Source: Rouxiella badensis
Lineage (GTDB): Bacteria > Pseudomonadota > Gammaproteobacteria > Enterobacterales > Enterobacteriaceae
Length of the DNA stretch: 64,000 nucleotides
Reading direction: 5' to 3'
Assembly: GCA_026967495.1 (NCBI GenBank)
Contig: CP114060.1
Span: 4,650,001-4,714,000, forward strand
The notes beneath the pieces were generated by a model that saw only the letters and a list, made by a program, of their open reading frames with translations, was not told the origin of the DNA and did not search any database. This document shows, in pieces, positions 45,913 to 57,053 of the stretch. Each line of letters begins with the position of its first letter. The first letter of the stretch is position 1. Position numbers and translations under genes: made by a program.

Positions 45913-48454
45913 TTAAATCGATGACTTCTCCGTTTCGCGCTGGCGCTCAGTCTTTGAAAGTTCTTTCTGTGGCGAGCTTTCAGAGTTGGAGGGCAGCCAG
46001 TTGGCATTCAGCGGTCCATAAAGTTGCCGCCGTTTCTGCTGTTGTTCAGGCTCGCGAAATTTAACATAGTCTCTATAGTCTATCTTGAGGAGGCTCTTTT
46101 TTGATTTCGTTATCGCTCTTAAATTCAGATTGCGTCGCGTAGACATCAGCCACCCTGGATTTCAAGTGCTCGCGGTCGAATTCACAATCCAATTCACTCA
46201 GGTTATCCATCATCCCTTCCGCTTGATCCATTATCGCAGAATCAACATCGAATAAATTGGCCATACCAGTGCCTGAAACCAGGCTTGAGCGGGAAGATGC
46301 TCGTGGAAGGACGTGAGCGATAGGCTCATTCTCCTCGGCCCCAGGCACAGTGACAGGGGCACTCTCAGGCGGCAGCGCGGGCTGCTTGAAAATTGGATTC
46401 ATCCTCAGTGGGGAAGGCCTTGAGGGCAGTTGCCTTTCTTGCTGGTGCATAGAGTCTAGCGCCAGGTTAAAGCCGATGCCGATCAAATTAGGCGCCATAA
46501 GCCGCCCTCTTTCGTTGAAGTTATCGCGCACGGCACGGTCATATACCTTGCCGGCTTCATTCCCAGTCTCCCATTCGCGGTCTTTTTCGGCATTGCGTGC
46601 CCTTGCCAGATGCACGCTGTGCTGAGCCGATGCCCCCAATGCGGCGACCGCCGCCAGGGTTGAAAGCTTGTAGCTTTGCGAGGATTTGGCATCCGACTGC
46701 GTCCTTACCTGCTGCGTGTGACTCCGAAGCCCAAGGGTGCGACTGAGGAAACGAGAATAACTGACGTAATCCAACTGCTGAAGCTTTTGCAATGTAAACT
46801 CTGAGACAGCCTGTCGCCTGCCGGTATACAAGATTCCAGCAGAGAGCTGCACTTCTTTTACACTCATTGGCCGGCCGCCCATTCTCCCCGCTGGAAATAA
46901 CTTTGTGGTTAGGAGACTCTTTCTGGTGAAGCCAGAATCTTCGAGCAGTTTTATTGAGTGATCCATAATGACTTTCGATAAATCGGCAGACTCTTTATTA
47001 GCTCCACAGCGTTTTAATACCTCCCTATCGACCAAAGTCATCCTGGTGATCGAACCTGCAGAAATTTTCACCCTTTCAAAGAAATTTTTGGCATTGATAT
47101 ATTCAAGACTCTTTGCCCGGTTAGCAACGTGTGAATAATGTAAAAAAACATTGATAGTCTCTTTAAGCGCGGGATCTTTGCTCAGCAAGTGCATTAATTC
47201 CATCACCCTGAGTCCGGCGGGGAGATGCATGATAATCGGGAGCGCATTTACAAAGACCACTTTGTCATCAAAGGCGTCCGGGAAAAGCGCGCGGAAAACC
47301 TCATCTTCAGACTTCTCTTTTCTACGCAAAACATCCAATAAACCTTCGGCTACGCTGTGTATAACCCGCCCGCCGACCTTTTCAGCCTCTCCGCTCATAA
47401 TGCCCGTACTCGCGTATTTCACGACCTGTTCAACAATAAGCAAGTCGAGCAGCTCCTGCGCTTCTGCATGATGTAAGCCATTCATATCTCGTAATAACCC
47501 TGCTAGCCGCGTAGAAATCCCCGGCTCTCTCTCTTGGCGGTGCATGGGTTTTTTCGCCGAGGGGCCTTCTTCAATCGAAAGATGGCTGGCGGAGCTTGAG
47601 AGTGAATCGATATCGATACACTCTGGTGCGCTTTCAATAGGCAGCTTGCCGCCATCACAGGCGCTCCTTTGTTCACAAAGCGCCTGATACTCCTCATCTA
47701 AGATATCGCGGTCAATCGCGCCGAGATAGCGTGCGGGATGGCTAATCAGTTCATCGGCAGCGATTGACCTGAGTTGCTCAATGCTGATCTGGATATCCAT
47801 GTCAGCTAACCCCTGTGAGATGGCGCGATAAAGGCATTCTCCGTCTGGAGCATTGGTGACAGATACCCCGTCGCGAATCAAGTTATAGTGTGCGCTCGCA
47901 TCGTCTCCCAGCCTAAAGGTGCGCCGTAATTCGATGACTATTTCACGAGGCATTCTGGACTGTTGCTGTTGACCAGCACGAATGTAATTCGGCGGCTCAT
48001 CATTCTGGCGCACCGAGATGACCGCACGTCTGGGCAGTGCTCCCGAATTGATCAGTAAATATGGCACATGATCGCCAAGCTGATTGTTGAAACTTCCTGG
48101 TGTTCTAAGCATCAGCTCGGCGATATCACGCAGGGTCTCGGGCGTAAAATTCGCTAGCCTTTTTTCTGGCGCAACGATAACCGACTTCCGCTCGTTAACA
48201 GGCGCAGCGGGCGGCATTTTAGAGACGGAGCCTCCCTGCTGAGAGCGATTTATAGGTGCGGAATTATGGGCACTTTTTTCATATCGCCTCCTGATTTGTT
48301 CGAGCGTTAATGAGGCAAGATTCATGTTGCTGTTGAGCACGTTTTGAATGTCGGGAATGGCTGAAGAAAATGAGGCCGTGACTTCACCAGGGAGGTTGAT
48401 CGGAATAGCCGGGTTTGTTTCAGGCCTGCTTGCTGATAATGCCGGACGGTACAT
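45913..48454 (-). CDS. Large protein with OTU-like cysteine protease signature, possible effector (frameshift near C-terminus)
   Basis: Not recognised as a named protein. ATG 48454 follows GGAG and opens 793 codons. Order: a disordered, Pro/Gln-rich N-terminus (1-100), a helical part, then HYNLI (His189) followed by DGECLYRAI (Cys207), very like the OTU active-site motif DGNCLFRAL. A Ser/Glu-rich linker (about 270-310) leads to a long helical region and an acidic tail. Near the end, 46090-46096 (plus strand GAGGCTC) looks like a one-base gain; without it the frame reads on as LLKIDYRDYVKFREPEQQQ for 59 more residues to 45913 (846 total). No signal peptide or secretion genes are nearby. The OTU call rests on the short motif. 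Confidence 0.6.
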
Positions 48455-48620
48455 GGTGAGTTCTCTCCGAAGATGTTAAACACGTTAACAGCGCTTCTCG
48501 TGGAATGGAGACAAGACGTTACCGATCCCACTAATAAAAAACTCCAATTTTTCAATCTTTTAAAAGAATAAAACAACCTTAACAAGACCTGTTGATGCCT
48601 TTTTTTATCCACCTTCGAGA

Positions 48621-48653
48621 TAAAAAAAGGCCGCTGAATCAATCAGCGGCCTC
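48621..48653 (-). terminator. Rho-independent terminator of gcd
   Basis: Ten-base stem 48628-48637 with 48643-48652, five-base loop. On the minus strand it is followed by seven T (A run 48622-48628). Confidence 0.9.
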
Positions 48654-48694
48654 TTGTTTTCACTCTCGCGCAGCCGCAGCCGCTCTTAAGTTAA

Positions 48695-51092
48695 TTACTT
48701 TTTAGCATCGTCAGGCAATGCATAAGCGATGATGTAGTCGCCCAGCTTGGTACCGAATGAACCGTGACCGCCAGCAGCAATAACCACATACTGCTTACCG
48801 TTCACTTCATAGGTCATTGGTGTAGCCTGCCCCCCGCCGGCAGACGAGCCTGCCACAGTTGATCACCGTTGCTCATGTTGAATGCGCGCAGGTAGTTGTC
48901 CGCCGTTGCCGCGATGAAGAAGACGTTACCCGCGGTTGAGGTCGGAGCACCCAGCATTGGCATACCCATTTTGAACGGTAATGGAACTGGTGAGCTGTCG
49001 CGAACGGTACCGATACGTTTTTTCCATACGATATCGTTGGTTTTCAGGTCAACACCGGAGATGTAGCCCCATGAAGGTTGCTTACATGGGAAGCCCAGTG
49101 GAGACAGGAACGCGTTCAGTTCAACGCCGTAAGGCACGCCGTACTGAGTCTGGATACCAGATTCAGTCCCGCTACCGCCGGTTGCACCCGCTGGAGGTTC
49201 AATCGGGTTACCTGGACCACGTGGGATCAGTTTAGAGGTAAACGGCAGTGCGATCGGGTTAGCAATAGCCAGCTGACGATCGGTGTCAACAGAGATACCG
49301 CCCCACTCGAACATACCCAGGTTACCCGGGAATACCAACGTGCCCTGCTCTGAAGGAGGTGTAAAGGTCCCTTCATAACGCAGACGATGGAACATCACAC
49401 GACACATCAGCTGGTCGTAGATGGTTGCGCCCCACATGTCTTTACCGGTCAGCTTGGCTGATGGACGGAAAGTCAGGTCAGAGAATGGCTGAGTTGGAGA
49501 CGTATGGTCGCCCGTTGCCGCGCCCTGTGGAACAGGTTTTTCAGGCGCTGGAACAACCAGTTTGCCGTCACGACGGTCGAGAACAAAAATGTTACCGGTT
49601 TTGGTAGGAACATAGATAACCGGAACTTTGTTGCCACTCTTGTCAGTGATGTCAGCCAGCGTTGGCTGTGCGGGTACGTCCATGTCCCACAGGTCATGGT
49701 GTACGGTCTGATAAACCCAGGCCAGTTTACCGGTGGTCGCATTCAGCGCCAGCAGGCTGCTCGCGTAACGCTCCATGTCTGGAGTACGGTTGCCGCCCCA
49801 GATATCCGGAGTTTCCACGCCCATTGGCAGGTAAACTAGGTCAAGATTTGCATCGTAGGCAGCAGGTGCCCATGAGTTTGGTGAGTTAGGCGTGTAGTTT
49901 TCGCCCGGAGCTGGGATCTTGTTCGGATCCGCAGCGCCTGGGTCAAATGCCCACAGCAGTTTACCCGTATGTACGTCGAAACCACGGATAACGCCTGAAG
50001 GTTCCTTGGTTGAGTAGTTATCGGTTACCGCACCGGCAACGATAATTACGCTTTTGGTAACAATCGGCGGTGAGGTTGGCTCGTAACGGCCCGCAGTCGC
50101 ATAAGGCATGTTGCTCTGCAGGTTCAGCTCGCCGTTGTTACCGAAATCTGCACAACGCGCGCCAGTTTCTGCATCGAGGGCAAACAGACGACCGTCATTG
50201 ACCGGCAGCAGGACGCGGCGAGAACAGATGGCCGGAGCGGCACCCTGAGTCTCGTTGCTTTGTGCAGCAGCAGGATCTTCATAGTAAGAAACGCCACGGC
50301 AGGTCACGTGCTGGAAGGTTGGGTCGGTTTTCAGCTGGGGATCAAACGTCCACTTCTCTTTACCGGTGGCCGCATCCAGAGCAAACAGCTTCTGGTGAGG
50401 AGTACAAAGATAAAGAGTATCGTGGATTTTAATCGGGGTAACTTCGTCAGTTATCTCACCCGGATCGTGTGAAGTTTTCACATCACCCGTTTGGAATGAC
50501 CAAGCTTCTTTCAGCTGACCCACGTTCTTGTCGTTGATCTGGCTGAGTGGAGAATAACGGGTACCGCCCTGAGTACGACCGTATGCCGGCCAGTCACCGT
50601 CAGCAACGCCTGGGGTAGACTGTACAGGCGCATTGTCGGCAGCAGGGATAGTGCCGTTGATTTCCTGTGGATCGTTGAATACTGAGTAAACCAGTACCAC
50701 GACGGTGAACACCAGAGAGAGAGCCAGTGCACCACGTGCAACGGCATTCTTGACGCTCATGTAGTTATAAACGATTGGCAGCAGGATCCACAGACCCAGG
50801 AAGAACGTCACATCTAAACGTGGCGTCAAGGCCCAGAAGTCAGACCCTACTTCCCAAAGACCCCAAAGAGTGGTGGCAAACAGGAATACGGCATAGAGCA
50901 GTAAAACCCCAGCACGGCGGCGTAACAACAGCCATGCTGTCGCCAGATAAACAACACCGGCGATGATGTAATAGAGGGAGCCCCTATTGCAGTCAGCCAG
51001 ATCCCGCCGACCAACAGATATAATCCGCTTAACGCGGCGAACAAAGCGGTAATTATAACGACGATGCGCGATAACGAAGCTTTAGTTTGCAT
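48695..51092 (-). CDS. gcd: Membrane-bound PQQ-dependent glucose dehydrogenase (two frameshifts)
   Basis: Oxidises glucose to gluconolactone in the periplasm and passes electrons to ubiquinone. Five N-terminal membrane helices are followed by a PQQ beta-propeller (DWPAYGRTQGGTRYSPLSQI, VTCRGVSYYEDP, NSPNSWAPAAYD, TADNYLRAFNMSNGD). Break 1: plus C4 at 50981-50984, where one more base restores TAIGGSLYYIIAGVVYLA. Break 2: plus C6 at 48830-48835, where one more base restores PAGGQATPMTYEVNGKQYVV through to DDAKK. Repaired length 799 residues (E. coli 796). It lies downstream of a PQQ receptor gene on the same strand. Confidence 0.95.
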
Positions 51093-51303
51093 ATTATTAA
51101 CCTTACAAGATTTTCATTGTCTTCGATCTCGCCCATTAAAAAGGAGATCTTAAAAACATTCGGCGAAGCACGGAATGTCCTTCCTCGAGCAAGCCAGCCG
51201 CAGCAATACCCCGGTTAAATGAGTATAAAAAACTGGCTTACTCTAGGTTCTTTAACGGTCCCGTCTATTCCCTGGCAGGTAACCATGTATGAATTTTGTG
51301 CAA

Positions 51304-53487
51304 TTATTCGAAAGTATAGGTAAGAGTTGCGCCGCCGCCCCAATTTCTTCCGGGAGCCGGTTCAAAATAACGGCCATTACTTTCGTTCACGATAACCGAG
51401 CCGACATAATTCCTGTTGAACAGGTTGTCGACGCGGGTAAATAAATCCAGCGACCAGTTGCTGCGCCAGTCCAGACGGTATCCCGCGTTCAGACTGGTCA
51501 GGGTATAAGCCGGTGCCTGAGCGGTATTGGCATCGTTGGCCTGAATATCGCTCATGTAGCGAATTTCGGCGCCCGCATGGAAACCTTCCGGCGGCGCCCA
51601 ACCCAGCGAGGCGTAAGCGGAGTTGCGCGCAATACCCGGCATCTTGTTACCGGCAGGAATGCTGCTCACTGCCGTATTGACGTCATCACGATAGGTCGCA
51701 TCGAGCAGCGTCCAGGCCATGCGCACGCGCCAGTCTGAGGCAAACTGCTGATCGAACGACAGTTCAAGCCCGCGACGTCGCGTCGTGCCGACGTTGGTAT
51801 AACTGGTGCGCCCGCTGCCGCTGGTCGCGACGGCCAAATCGTTGTCGGTGTCGGTCTGGAACAGCGCTGCCGTCAACAGGCCATAGCCGATACGCGTCTT
51901 GCTGCCAATCTCGACGGTGTTGCTGGTCGACGGTTTCAGGTTGATATTCAGACCCGCCGTACCGTCAGGGCGATAAGACAGCTGATTAATGGTTGGCGTC
52001 TCGAATCCGCGCCCCGCTGAAACGTATACGTTCCAGGCAGGCGTTAGCGCATAACTCAGAGAAGCCATCGGCAGCGCTTTGTGATAGCGCGTACTGCCGC
52101 TGTCATCGCCGTTGCCGGTGGTAATGTAATAATCTTTCGAATTGAAGCTCACGGTGCTGTAGCGCATCCCGGCGTTCAACGTCAGTCGGTCCGTTAGCTG
52201 CCAGCTCGTTTGCAGATAAGGGTCCAGATTCCACATCTTGTTCTTTTCGTTACGGCGCTCGTCACCCTTCACGCCGTACTCGGTAAAGTCATTCTCCACC
52301 ACGAAATTCTCATAACCCTGACGACGTTCGGTCATGGTTTCATAATCCAGCCCACCAATGAGGGTGAAAGGCACCGATCCCCACTGGTCGTTATGCTTCC
52401 AGCGCGTGTCAATCCCCTGATAACGGCGCTCGAGCACAATCACGCCGCCCGGATAAGCCGGATTCGCCTGCGTCGCCTTCGGGATCGACTGATACTGAGT
52501 GGTATGACGCTCACCCTGATAGGTCATGATGGTGAGCTGGTCGTTGTCGCTCATTTCACGCTGATAGCGCAAACCCACCTGCGTCTGGTCAATAGATTTT
52601 CGAGTGTTGTACTGATCGGCGCGCGGTGACTGCGTCGGATTTGCCTTCCATTCGGCCTCGGTCAGACCGCCAGGATCGCCCGCATCAACCGAGACGCTGT
52701 TAAACATCAGCGTCAAGGTACTGCGATCGTCGAGGCGTACGCCAAGCTTACCGTTACCCAGATTCTTGCGCGCCGAGCTGTGGTCGCGGAAGCCCTGGGT
52801 GGTAAAACGCGAAGCCGAAAGGGTGTAATTCACATCACCCGCATGGGTGCCATCGCCGGTGGCACCCGAGGCCGTGACGCTGTTGCGAAACGAACCGTAG
52901 CTGCCGAAATAAGTGCCGGCAGTCAGCGTCGTCGGCTGGGTGCCAGACCGGGTCTCGACGTTAACCACGCCGCCGGAGGCGTTACCGTACAGCGCCGAAA
53001 ACGGGCCGCGCAGCACTTCAATCTTGTCGACCGAGGCCAGGTCGATGTTGGAGGTCTGGCCCTGACCGTCTGGCATAGTCGCCGGAATACCGTCCACGTA
53101 AATTCGCACGCCGCTGACGCCGTAGGTCGAGTTGGCACCAAAGCCACGAATCGACAGCTGAAGATCTTGTGAATAGTTCTGGCGGTTCTGTACCTGCAGG
53201 CCGGGGACGCCGGTTAGGCTCTCCGAAAGATTGACCTGAGGCTTGCTGTCACGCACGTCGTCGCCGTTGACTATGCTTACGGCGGCGGGAGTATCAAGCT
53301 CCGACAGGCCGGTATTCTGCTGCTGGGGAACGATAAGCAGCGTATTGCCTTGCGTTGAGTCAGACTTAACCGAATTGTCCTTCGCCGAAGATTTATCTGC
53401 AGTGACTGCGGTTTGCGCGTAACTTACTGATAATGGCCAAAAAATAGACAAAATAACGAAAGTTGAAATTGAAGTTTTGTTATTCAC
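51304..53487 (-). CDS. pqqU: TonB-dependent PQQ receptor PqqU (YncD)
   Basis: 727-residue outer-membrane receptor. Signal peptide to SYA; a TonB-box-like TLLIV; a plug domain (LDTPAAVSIVNGDDV, NLSESLTGVPGLQVQNRQNY, IRGFGANSTYGVSGVRIYVD, LRGPFSALYGNASGGVVNV); then a 22-strand barrel ending in TYTFE with terminal Phe-Glu. Long blocks are near-identical to E. coli YncD, shown to import pyrroloquinoline quinone. It lies 211 bases upstream of gcd, the PQQ enzyme, on the same strand. No Fur box is evident. Confidence 0.88.
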   Translation of the reverse strand: MNNKTSISTFVILSIFWPLSVSYAQTAVTADKSSAKDNSVKSDSTQGNTLLIVPQQQNTGLSELDTPAAVSIVNGDDVRDSKPQVNLSESLTGVPGLQVQNRQNYSQDLQLSIRGFGANSTYGVSGVRIYVDGIPATMPDGQGQTSNIDLASVDKIEVLRGPFSALYGNASGGVVNVETRSGTQPTTLTAGTYFGSYGSFRNSVTASGATGDGTHAGDVNYTLSASRFTTQGFRDHSSARKNLGNGKLGVRLDDRSTLTLMFNSVSVDAGDPGGLTEAEWKANPTQSPRADQYNTRKSIDQTQVGLRYQREMSDNDQLTIMTYQGERHTTQYQSIPKATQANPAYPGGVIVLERRYQGIDTRWKHNDQWGSVPFTLIGGLDYETMTERRQGYENFVVENDFTEYGVKGDERRNEKNKMWNLDPYLQTSWQLTDRLTLNAGMRYSTVSFNSKDYYITTGNGDDSGSTRYHKALPMASLSYALTPAWNVYVSAGRGFETPTINQLSYRPDGTAGLNINLKPSTSNTVEIGSKTRIGYGLLTAALFQTDTDNDLAVATSGSGRTSYTNVGTTRRRGLELSFDQQFASDWRVRMAWTLLDATYRDDVNTAVSSIPAGNKMPGIARNSAYASLGWAPPEGFHAGAEIRYMSDIQANDANTAQAPAYTLTSLNAGYRLDWRSNWSLDLFTRVDNLFNRNYVGSVIVNESNGRYFEPAPGRNWGGGATLTYTFE

Positions 53488-54243
53488 GGAAAGATTTCGA
53501 TTTGTAAGTTAAGCCTGCTTACGCGCCTGCCGACTCCTCAGAATAAGTCGGTGAAACTCGTAATCCCCAGCGACCCTGTTACGCAGTTGCATAATATAAA
53601 TTTAATTAAGCGACGAGTATATACAGTTCCTTACAGAATGGCCTTATTTTAAAAAATATAGCACGCAGAGTTAACGCCCCTGATTTTTTAAGTTATCCAG
53701 ACGTATGAAATATGTATCCACGAAAGAGTGTAATCGGTTACACAACCAGAGAACAGAATAAAATATCGAAATTCAAAAAAGACGCCTCGCCAGCACTCAC
53801 CTAATTATAGAATATTCTATAAAATAAAAAATAATTACAAAACAATGAATTAAAACAAAGCAACCGAGTGCTTTCTCGGGATGGAAATAATGTACCAATA
53901 GGTACGTAATTCGCTGTTTAGCGGTCAATAATAATTCCAAGGCGAATTTAACAACACTAACTTGCGGGTTATATATGGGGTAGAAAGGGAGAGTGATGTA
54001 ACCGCTCACGCGTCATCAAGTGCAATTATTAGACATAATTGCACTTAACTGCTCTTTACATAACGTTTGCAGACTCACGATTTTGACGCTTTGTCGCTAT
54101 TCTGTTGCTGCCTAATTATTCCCGCTCGCTTGCCGATATTTCGCTAATTATTTCCAGTCAATCTTGATATCACGCCGAGATAATAGGAATTAACTATTTA
54201 TAATTAAAATTAGATAAGTATTACCGATGAAGTGTGATGCAGA
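53488..54243. other. AT-rich intergenic region upstream of pqqU
   Basis: 756 bases between pqqU and a LysR gene with no supported gene. A 70-codon minus-strand reading at 53797-54009 has poor composition and no ribosome site. Near pqqU a short hairpin CCGACT/AGTCGG (about 53529-53551) lies in the leader. The rest is very A+T rich and would hold the pqqU promoter. Confidence 0.4.
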
Positions 54244-55155
54244 TCACACTTCATTAACCTCGCCTACGCTGGCACGTAAATGCTCAATAAACAGACGAAC
54301 CTTCTCCGGCACGTAGCGCGTATTCGGGTAAAGCGCATAGACTCCCTGTCGCGGAAACTGGTGGTCGGGCAACAGCACCGTCAATTTCTGCTTTGCAACG
54401 TGCTCCGCGACCAACCACTGCGGCAACAGGGCGATGCCCGCCCCATGAAGTGCAAACGACAGCAATGCTGCGGCGCTGTCGGCAGTCACACAGGCATCTG
54501 GCTCAACGCTAAACAGGCAACTCACTTTTTGTGGCGTCGTCACGACCCAGCTTAGCGGCGTGCTTAACCGACTGTGGGCAAGCCATTTGGCCTGCGCCAG
54601 TTGCTCGAGCGTATTCAAGCCCTGTGGCGCATAGCGCTGCAAATAGGCAGGTGAAGCGACAGGGAGAATGGCAAAGCTGTCGATCAGGGTCGCATGATGG
54701 CTGGAGTCGGCGAGCTGGCCGAGGCGGATAGCGACGTCAAAACGACCGGAGATTAAATCGTTGTGCTGTGAGGAAGAAACCTGCTGGATGCGCAGTTGCG
54801 GATGCCGCTCGCTGAATGAGGTTAGCGCAGGGACCACCACCCGCGCGCCATACTCTGGCGTCGTGGTCAGCCGCAGTGTACCGCTCAGGCCTTGATGATC
54901 GAGCCTGACCTCGTCAAGCACACTTTCTGCGTCCTGCAACAGCAGCAGGCAGCGCTGATAAAACCCCTCCCCTGCGCCGGTCAAAGAGACCCGCCGCGTC
55001 GTGCGATGCAGTAGCGCCACGCCCAGTTCGGCCTCAAGCTGTTTGATGTTAAAACTGACGACGGCCTTGGTCAGCCCCATCGTTGCCGCAGCCGCGGTAA
55101 AACTTCCCGCCGCCGCTACGTTGACGAACATCTCCAGCCGTTGAAAATTCAGCAT
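54244..55155 (-). CDS. LysR family transcriptional regulator
   Basis: 303 residues. N-terminal helix-turn-helix (about 1-60, FVNVAAAGSFTAAAATMGLTKAVVSFNIKQLE) and a PBP2-type effector domain. It is divergent from an MFS exporter gene with a perfect palindrome between them, so it very probably controls that exporter and itself. Confidence 0.92.
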   Translation of the reverse strand: MLNFQRLEMFVNVAAAGSFTAAAATMGLTKAVVSFNIKQLEAELGVALLHRTTRRVSLTGAGEGFYQRCLLLLQDAESVLDEVRLDHQGLSGTLRLTTTPEYGARVVVPALTSFSERHPQLRIQQVSSSQHNDLISGRFDVAIRLGQLADSSHHATLIDSFAILPVASPAYLQRYAPQGLNTLEQLAQAKWLAHSRLSTPLSWVVTTPQKVSCLFSVEPDACVTADSAAALLSFALHGAGIALLPQWLVAEHVAKQKLTVLLPDHQFPRQGVYALYPNTRYVPEKVRLFIEHLRASVGEVNEV

Positions 55156-55166
55156 GACGCCCCCTT

Positions 55167-55189
55167 ACTGTCAAAATATTTTTGACAGT
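55167..55189. promoter_or_regulatory. Perfect palindrome between lysR and MFS genes, probable LysR operator
   Basis: ACTGTCAAAA (55167-55176), TAT, then TTTTGACAGT (55180-55189): perfect ten-base arms. It contains T-N11-A half patterns and lies 11 bases from the LysR start and 71 bases from the MFS start. Confidence 0.7.
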
Positions 55190-55260
55190 GTAACTGCTGG
55201 TAGCCGGTTTATCCGCTTCCTTTTGTTGTCTACACTCCCCATTCTTGAGCTGGAAGTGCG

Positions 55261-56645
55261 ATGAAGGATGCTATGAATTATCGAATGCGCGTGGCCGTTG
55301 TTTACCTGCTTGGTTTCTTTATCGACCTGATTAACATGTTTATTTCCAACGTGGCCTATCCCGCCATCTCACGCAGCTTTCATGCGACGGTGGAACAGCT
55401 CGCCTGGGTCAGCAATGGCTACATCATCGGATTGACGCTGATTATTCCCGCCAGCCGCTGGCTCGCCGCTCGCCTCGGCTCAAAACGGCTGTTTCTGCTC
55501 TCGCTGAGCCTCTTTATGGTCGCGACGCTGGGCGCAGGAACGGCGAACTCCCTGACCTCACTGGTCGGCTGGCGCGTAGCGCAGGGGCTGGGGGCGGGCT
55601 GCTTATCCCTATCGGTCAGACGCTGACCTATTCACTCTATCCCGCCAATGAACGTGCGCGTCTCTCGGCGGTCATTATGCTCGTGGGGTTGCTGGCTCCG
55701 GCGCTTTCTCCGGCGCTCGGCGGGGTGATTGCCGACGGCCTCGGCTGGCGATGGGTATTTTTTGCCTCTTTGCCGCTGGCGACGCTGACGCTGCTGCTGG
55801 CTGCATTTTGGCTGCGTAACGATGAAACGGCAGCGGTGAAGACCCGCCTCGATGCCGTCGGACTGCTGATGTCATGCGCCGCATTAACGCTGATTCTGCT
55901 CGGGCTGACTCAGCTGGGTACTCGTACTGAAAGAATCGGCGGCGCAATGCTGCTGCTCGCCGGGATTGCACTGATGGCGATTTACGTACGCCAGTCGCTT
56001 CGAAAAACTCACCCTCTGCTTAACCTGCGGCTGGTCGCACTGCCGCTGCTAAGAACCTCGATGCTCATCTATCAGCTGGTGCCCGGTCTGTTTACCGGCG
56101 TCAGCCTGCTCGCCATGCTTTATCTGCAAAACCAGCTTGCCATGTCGGCCACCCATGTCGGTGAGCTTATGCTGCCATGGGCGCTGGCGGCCTTTGTTGC
56201 CATCAGCCTGACCGGCAGGCAGTTTAACCGTCTTGGACCGCGCCCGCTGTTTATTGCGGGATGCCTCATCAATGGATTGGGCATCGCCGCGCTCACGCTT
56301 ATCGGCAGCGGGGACGATAGACTGACTCAAATGACCTGTTTCGCGCTGATGGGGTTTGGCAGCAGCCTTTGCAGCAGCACGGCACAAAGCGCGGCGTTTA
56401 TCGAGACTCACGACGCGCAGCTGGGCGACGCCAGTGCGCTGTGGAACATCAACCGCCAGCTGAGCTTTTGTCTTGGCGTCACGCTGATGGGTCTGCTGTT
56501 TAACCTGTTTTCAACGCTAACAGAAGGCTCGGTCACGCTTGCCTATCGCAGCTGCTTTGTCGTCGCGGCGCTAAGCAGCGTGATTCCTGTGGCGCTCTGT
56601 CTGCGCCTCAAAGACAACGCCATCGTGGAAAAACTCGCACAATAA
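55261..56645 (+). CDS. MFS transporter, drug exporter type (one-base frameshift)
   Basis: About 461 residues, roughly 12-14 membrane helices, of the EmrB/QacA-like group (WVSNGYIIGLTLIIPASRWLAARLGSKRLF). The frame breaks at GGG 55596-55598. One more G restores QGLGAGLLIPIGQTLTYSLYP, the expected antiporter motif. Divergent from lysR; a SnoaL-like gene follows after 12 bases, so the two form an operon. Substrate unknown. Confidence 0.87.
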
Positions 56646-56657
56646 TTTGGAGAATCT

Positions 56658-57053
56658 ATGCAGCACAACAACCCTTACTTTAATGAAGTTATCGAGGCAC
56701 ACGTTCTTATCCAGCAATGGCTGGCAGGCCACGCGCCACAAGCGGTATGCGAGCAACTGCTGTCGAGATTCAGCCCGCGGTATAGCATGGTGGGCATCGC
56801 AGGAAAGGCATTGGATTACGCCGGGCTGACGCAGTTTTTCCGCAGCAGCGGAGGGGCAAAAAGCGGGCTAGAAATCGAGGTCTTCGCGCTGCATATCATC
56901 AGCGAATGGCCGAACGGTGCGGTCGTGAGCTATCAGGAAAAGCAGGCGCAGCCTGGCAACCCCGCAACGCTGCGCCATTCAACCGCCGTGTTTGAACGCA
57001 CAGCAGAAGGAAGAATTGTCTGGCAGCGCCTGCACGAGACTGCAGCAGGCTAA
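56658..57053 (+). CDS. SnoaL/NTF2-like protein
   Basis: 131 residues with the cone-shaped NTF2-like fold pattern (DUF4440 type): an N-terminal helix IEAHVLIQQWL, then strands FSPRYSMVGI, GLEIEVFALHII, AVVSYQEKQA, RHSTAVFER and VWQRLHET. Function unknown. It follows the MFS gene (TTGGAG ribosome site) and so is under the same LysR control. Its end overlaps eryD by four bases, tail to tail. Confidence 0.75.
   Translation: MQHNNPYFNEVIEAHVLIQQWLAGHAPQAVCEQLLSRFSPRYSMVGIAGKALDYAGLTQFFRSSGGAKSGLEIEVFALHIISEWPNGAVVSYQEKQAQPGNPATLRHSTAVFERTAEGRIVWQRLHETAAG

Noticed and set aside
45913..46146. A separate 77-codon gene overlapping the end of the OTU-like gene
   Set aside because: It has an in-frame ATG, but its coding part reads better as the continuation of the large protein after removing one base in a GAGNCTC site.
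53561..53585. A possible third ERIC (GTAATCCCCAGCGA) in the pqqU leader
   Set aside because: Only one short block matches; the paired core and terminal repeats are missing.
53797..54009. A 70-codon minus-strand frame in the AT-rich gap before pqqU
   Set aside because: No ribosome site, AT-driven composition, no recognisable domain.
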